Shown: positions 6,264 to 8,071 of the stretch, piece by piece | Layout of the letters: each line of letters starts with the position of its first letter | Numbering within the stretch: the stretch's first letter is position 1 | Assembly: GCA_022360355.1 (NCBI GenBank) | Contig: JAKSCY010000375.1 | Coordinates: 1-8,071 of the forward strand | Length of the DNA stretch: 8,071 nucleotides | From: Chlorobiales bacterium | GTDB lineage: Bacteria; Bacteroidota; Chlorobiia; Chlorobiales; Chlorobiaceae | Reading direction: 5' to 3' | The notes under the pieces: generated by a model | Database searches by the model: none | Seen by the model: the letters and a program-made list of their open reading frames with translations, nothing else | What the model was told of the DNA's origin: nothing | Translations under genes and position numbers: made by a program

Positions 6264-6298
6264 GGGAAAGTCAAAATTCAGAAGTAAAAAGTCAAAAA
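6264..6298 (+). repeat. 35-nt dispersed repeat, copy 2
   Basis: Starts 4 nt after the sbtM stop and is the inverse of 194-228 with a single mismatch at 6281. It contains AAAGTCAAAA twice. With copy 1 it brackets the oxidoreductase, sbtA and sbtM. It shows no terminator structure. Confidence 0.85.
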
Positions 6299-6370
6299 TA
6301 GAAACGGTCCGGAGATCTCGTTCTGATGACGAGGAAGGTTTTGGTGCCGCATGGCCCACTCCCCTGAGTC

Positions 6371-6393
6371 ATTCCCGTGCTTGACACGGGAAT
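6371..6393. repeat. REP-like palindromic hairpin 1
   Basis: ATTCCCGTG (6371-6379) and CACGGGAAT (6385-6393) form a perfect 9-bp stem with a 5-nt loop. The context GTCATTCCCG...GGGAATCCA is a widespread intergenic palindrome style in bacteria. It has no T-tract, so it is not a classical terminator, although it may stabilise the 3' end of the sbtM message. Confidence 0.75.
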
Positions 6394-6421
6394 CCATGGT
6401 TAAGCCTGCTGAATTGTAAGG

Positions 6422-6442
6422 ATGCCGCATCAGGTGCGGCAT
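6422..6442. repeat. REP-like palindromic hairpin 2
   Basis: ATGCCGCA (6422-6429) and TGCGGCAT (6435-6442) form a perfect 8-bp stem with loop TCAGG. It lies 28 nt from hairpin 1 and has a different stem sequence, giving a two-hairpin (BIME-like) arrangement. A RAYT remnant at the left edge of the window fits a REP/RAYT system being present in this genome. Confidence 0.75.
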
Positions 6443-6477
6443 GAGTCAGGCCGATAAAATAAATCAATTACTGCTGT

Positions 6478-6505
6478 TTGTCATCTCGTTCTTTTTCTGT
6501 AAGAT
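6478..6505 (+). promoter_or_regulatory. Candidate promoter for the AlaC-type aminotransferase gene
   Basis: TTGTCA (6478-6483, 5 of 6 to consensus) and TAAGAT (6500-6505, 4 of 6) are spaced 16 nt, about 40 nt before the ATG and downstream of the REP-like hairpins. This is plausible but unproven. Confidence 0.35.
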
Positions 6506-6544
6506 TAGTTCCAGCGTTTACTATGAAATATTACCGGACACGGT

Positions 6545-7759
6545 ATGTTTGATGAGATAGAGTTTGAAAAGATAAAGCGGCTTCCGAAGTATGTTTTTGC
6601 TGCGGTTGATGAGCTGAAAATGGCTGAACGGCGTGCCGGAGAGGATATTATAGATTTTTCAATGGGAAATCCGGACGGCCCGACACCAAAGCACATTATC
6701 GACAAGCTTGTTGAGAGTGTGCAGAAGCCCAGGACGCACGGCTATTCGGTTTCCAAGGGCATCTACAAGCTTCGTCTCGCCATCTGCAACTGGTACCTCG
6801 ATAAATACGGGGTGGAACTGGACCCTGATACGGAAGTCGTGGCTTCGATGGGTTCAAAGGAGGGGTATGTCAACCTCATACAGGCAATCATCAACCCGGG
6901 CGATGTAGCAATGGTGCCAGACCCTTGTTATCCTATTCATTCACAGGCTTTTATTCTTGCCGGAGGCAATGTGCATCGTTTCCGGCTGGTTCTTAAAGAT
7001 GACTTCACGCCTGACGAAGATGCCTTTTTTCGGAATATCGAAACAGCGATGCGTGAATCAGCACCAAAGCCGAAATATCTGGTGGTGAATTTCCCCAATA
7101 ATCCTACAACCGCCACCGTTGATCTTGACTTTTACGAAAAGCTTGTCGCTATCGCACGCAGGGAGCGGTTTTATATCATCAGCGACATTGCCTACGCTGA
7201 AATAACCTTTGACGGTTACCATGCGCCTTCGATTCTTCAGGTTCCCGGAGCAAAAGATGTTGCTATTGAGAGCTATACTCTTTCCAAAACCTACAATATG
7301 GCAGGTTGGCGGGTGGGTTTTCTCGTAGGTAATCCGAAACTTGTCGGTGCTCTGACGAGAATCAAAAGCTGGCTTGACTATGGCATGTTTACACCGATAC
7401 AGGTGGCTTCGACCATCGCACTGAACGAGAACCAGGCTTGTGTCGATGAGATACGGGACACCTACCGCAGGCGCCGGGATGTTCTTTTGAAAAGTTTCTC
7501 AAACGCAGGATGGGAGATCGAAAGACCAAAGGCTTCGATGTTTGTATGGGCAAGAATTCCCGATCCGTTACGGGCGCTCGGCAGTCTGGAGTTCAGCAAG
7601 AAACTGCTGAAGGAAGCAAAGGTCGCCGTCAGTCCCGGGGTGGGTTTCGGTCCTTACGGAGACGAATATGTCAGGATCGCATTGATCGAGAACGAGGAAA
7701 GAATACGCCAGGCGGCAAGGAATGTGAGGAAGTTTCTCAAGGCCCAAGGAATGAACTGA
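6545..7759 (+). CDS. alaC: PLP-dependent aminotransferase, AlaC-type (glutamate-pyruvate/alanine aminotransferase)
   Basis: Class I/II (fold type I) aminotransferase, 404 aa, close to the length of E. coli AlaC and strongly resembling it from memory (EDIIDFSMGNPDG, HGYSVSKG, DVAIESYTLSKTYNMAGWR). The likely reaction is reversible transfer between alanine/pyruvate and glutamate/2-oxoglutarate, in the cytosol. Visible PLP-site residues: GSKEG (103-107, phosphate cradle), N186 in NFPNNPT (182-188), D214 and Y217 in SDIAYAE, the Schiff-base lysine K248 in TLSKTYN, R256 in GWRVGF, and the substrate carboxylate-binding R377 in EYVRIALIEN. The start ATG 6545 has only a weak CGGA site 6 nt upstream, but it lines up with the family N-terminus (IKRLPKYVFAAVDELK). 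It is separated from sbtM by 284 nt of repeats, so it is probably its own transcription unit. LL-diaminopimelate aminotransferase-like activity is a less likely alternative. Confidence 0.92.
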   Translation: MFDEIEFEKIKRLPKYVFAAVDELKMAERRAGEDIIDFSMGNPDGPTPKHIIDKLVESVQKPRTHGYSVSKGIYKLRLAICNWYLDKYGVELDPDTEVVASMGSKEGYVNLIQAIINPGDVAMVPDPCYPIHSQAFILAGGNVHRFRLVLKDDFTPDEDAFFRNIETAMRESAPKPKYLVVNFPNNPTTATVDLDFYEKLVAIARRERFYIISDIAYAEITFDGYHAPSILQVPGAKDVAIESYTLSKTYNMAGWRVGFLVGNPKLVGALTRIKSWLDYGMFTPIQVASTIALNENQACVDEIRDTYRRRRDVLLKSFSNAGWEIERPKASMFVWARIPDPLRALGSLEFSKKLLKEAKVAVSPGVGFGPYGDEYVRIALIENEERIRQAARNVRKFLKAQGMN

Positions 7760-8071
7760 ACCCGTTGCCGTGAATCACGCACCAGAATTAGATTCTCAAT
7801 AATGGAATCCAATCCTTCGTCGGATTTGTTTGCCGAACTTTTCGACGAGTACAGTGCATGGTCCCTTGGACTCGCTGAAGATTACAACACCCTGCCGCGT
7901 TCGATTTCAGGAGTCAACCCGAAAGGGGAACAGTTTTTCGGGCTCACGTTCCTTTCGTGCTACTTTTCATTTCGTTCTTTCAAGCCATAGGGCCAAATAT
8001 CAAAGCCTCATCGCCGATTTCTAGTTGCTCACAGCTTTTGGAAAAACTATTGTTTTCCAGTGTGATTCGAA
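7760..8071. other. 312-nt right end without a convincing gene
   Basis: No terminator with a T-tract follows the aminotransferase, and no tRNA or known RNA motif is recognised. It holds one weak short frame (7802-7990) and a small hairpin (8039-8059: TGGAAAA pairing with TTTTCCA, one bulge possible, A/T-rich). A gene continuing beyond the window cannot be excluded. Confidence 0.5.
7802..7990 (+). CDS. Possible small hypothetical protein (62 aa) or degraded gene start
   Basis: The first ~45 residues (MESNPSSDLFAELFDEYSAW..., acidic with aromatic residues) use codons much like the neighbouring genes. The last ~15 (FLSCYFSFRSFKP) look compositionally different, and the frame then stops. There is no Shine-Dalgarno before ATG 7802. 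A different frame (about 7925-8071) stays open to the window edge with a hydrophobic run (FVLLFISFFQAIG), so a frameshifted or truncated gene is possible. I do not recognise a family. It could equally be non-coding. Confidence 0.25.
   Translation: MESNPSSDLFAELFDEYSAWSLGLAEDYNTLPRSISGVNPKGEQFFGLTFLSCYFSFRSFKP

Noticed and set aside
6371..6442. CRISPR array or terminator
   Set aside because: There are only two hairpins with different sequences, no repeat-spacer periodicity, and no T-tract.
7760..8071. tmRNA, RNase P RNA or tRNA
   Set aside because: Neither strand shows the diagnostic ends, T-loop or conserved cores.

Overview
The window looks like a bacterial chromosome segment, most likely from a green sulfur bacterium (Chlorobiaceae; Chlorobium/Prosthecochloris-like). 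This is inferred from the combination of an SbtA/SbtM-type peptide cassette, a giant FAD/Fe-S oxidoreductase, an AlaC-type aminotransferase, moderate GC content, and intergenic repeats of a style I associate with that group. No rRNA, tRNA or other species marker is present, so the assignment is tentative. All convincing genes lie on the + strand.

Layout. Positions 1-97 hold a decayed fragment of a REP-associated tyrosine transposase (RAYT). About 250 nt without a gene follow, including one arm of a 35-nt dispersed repeat (194-228) and a hairpin (277-303). A ~1200-residue gene (about 354-3974) encodes a cytosolic-looking flavin/iron-sulfur oxidoreductase: a GlcD-like FAD module fused to a GlcF/GlpC-like 2x[4Fe-4S] plus double cysteine-rich (CCG) module. 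After a 167-nt gap comes a 100-residue Cys/Gly/Ser-rich peptide with a lipoprotein-like leader and three SCSG repeats (4142-4444). It ends at a clear intrinsic terminator, and a 526-residue radical SAM/SPASM enzyme follows (4680-6260). This pair fits the predicted RiPP precursor/maturase families SbtA and SbtM (thio(seleno)oxazole family). Immediately after sbtM lie the second, inverted copy of the 35-nt repeat (6264-6298) and two perfect REP-like hairpins (6371-6393 and 6422-6442). Next is a 404-residue PLP aminotransferase of the AlaC type (6545-7759). The last 312 nt contain only a weak short reading frame and a small hairpin.

How the genes relate. SbtM should act on SbtA. A strong terminator between them, plus a possible separate sbtM promoter, would let the precursor be made independently of the enzyme. 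The oxidoreductase and the aminotransferase look like ordinary metabolic genes with no sequence-evident link to the peptide system. The inverted 35-nt repeats bracket the oxidoreductase-sbtA-sbtM block, and the RAYT remnant and REP-like hairpins lie just outside or at its edge, so the block sits in a repeat-rich, possibly rearranged neighbourhood.
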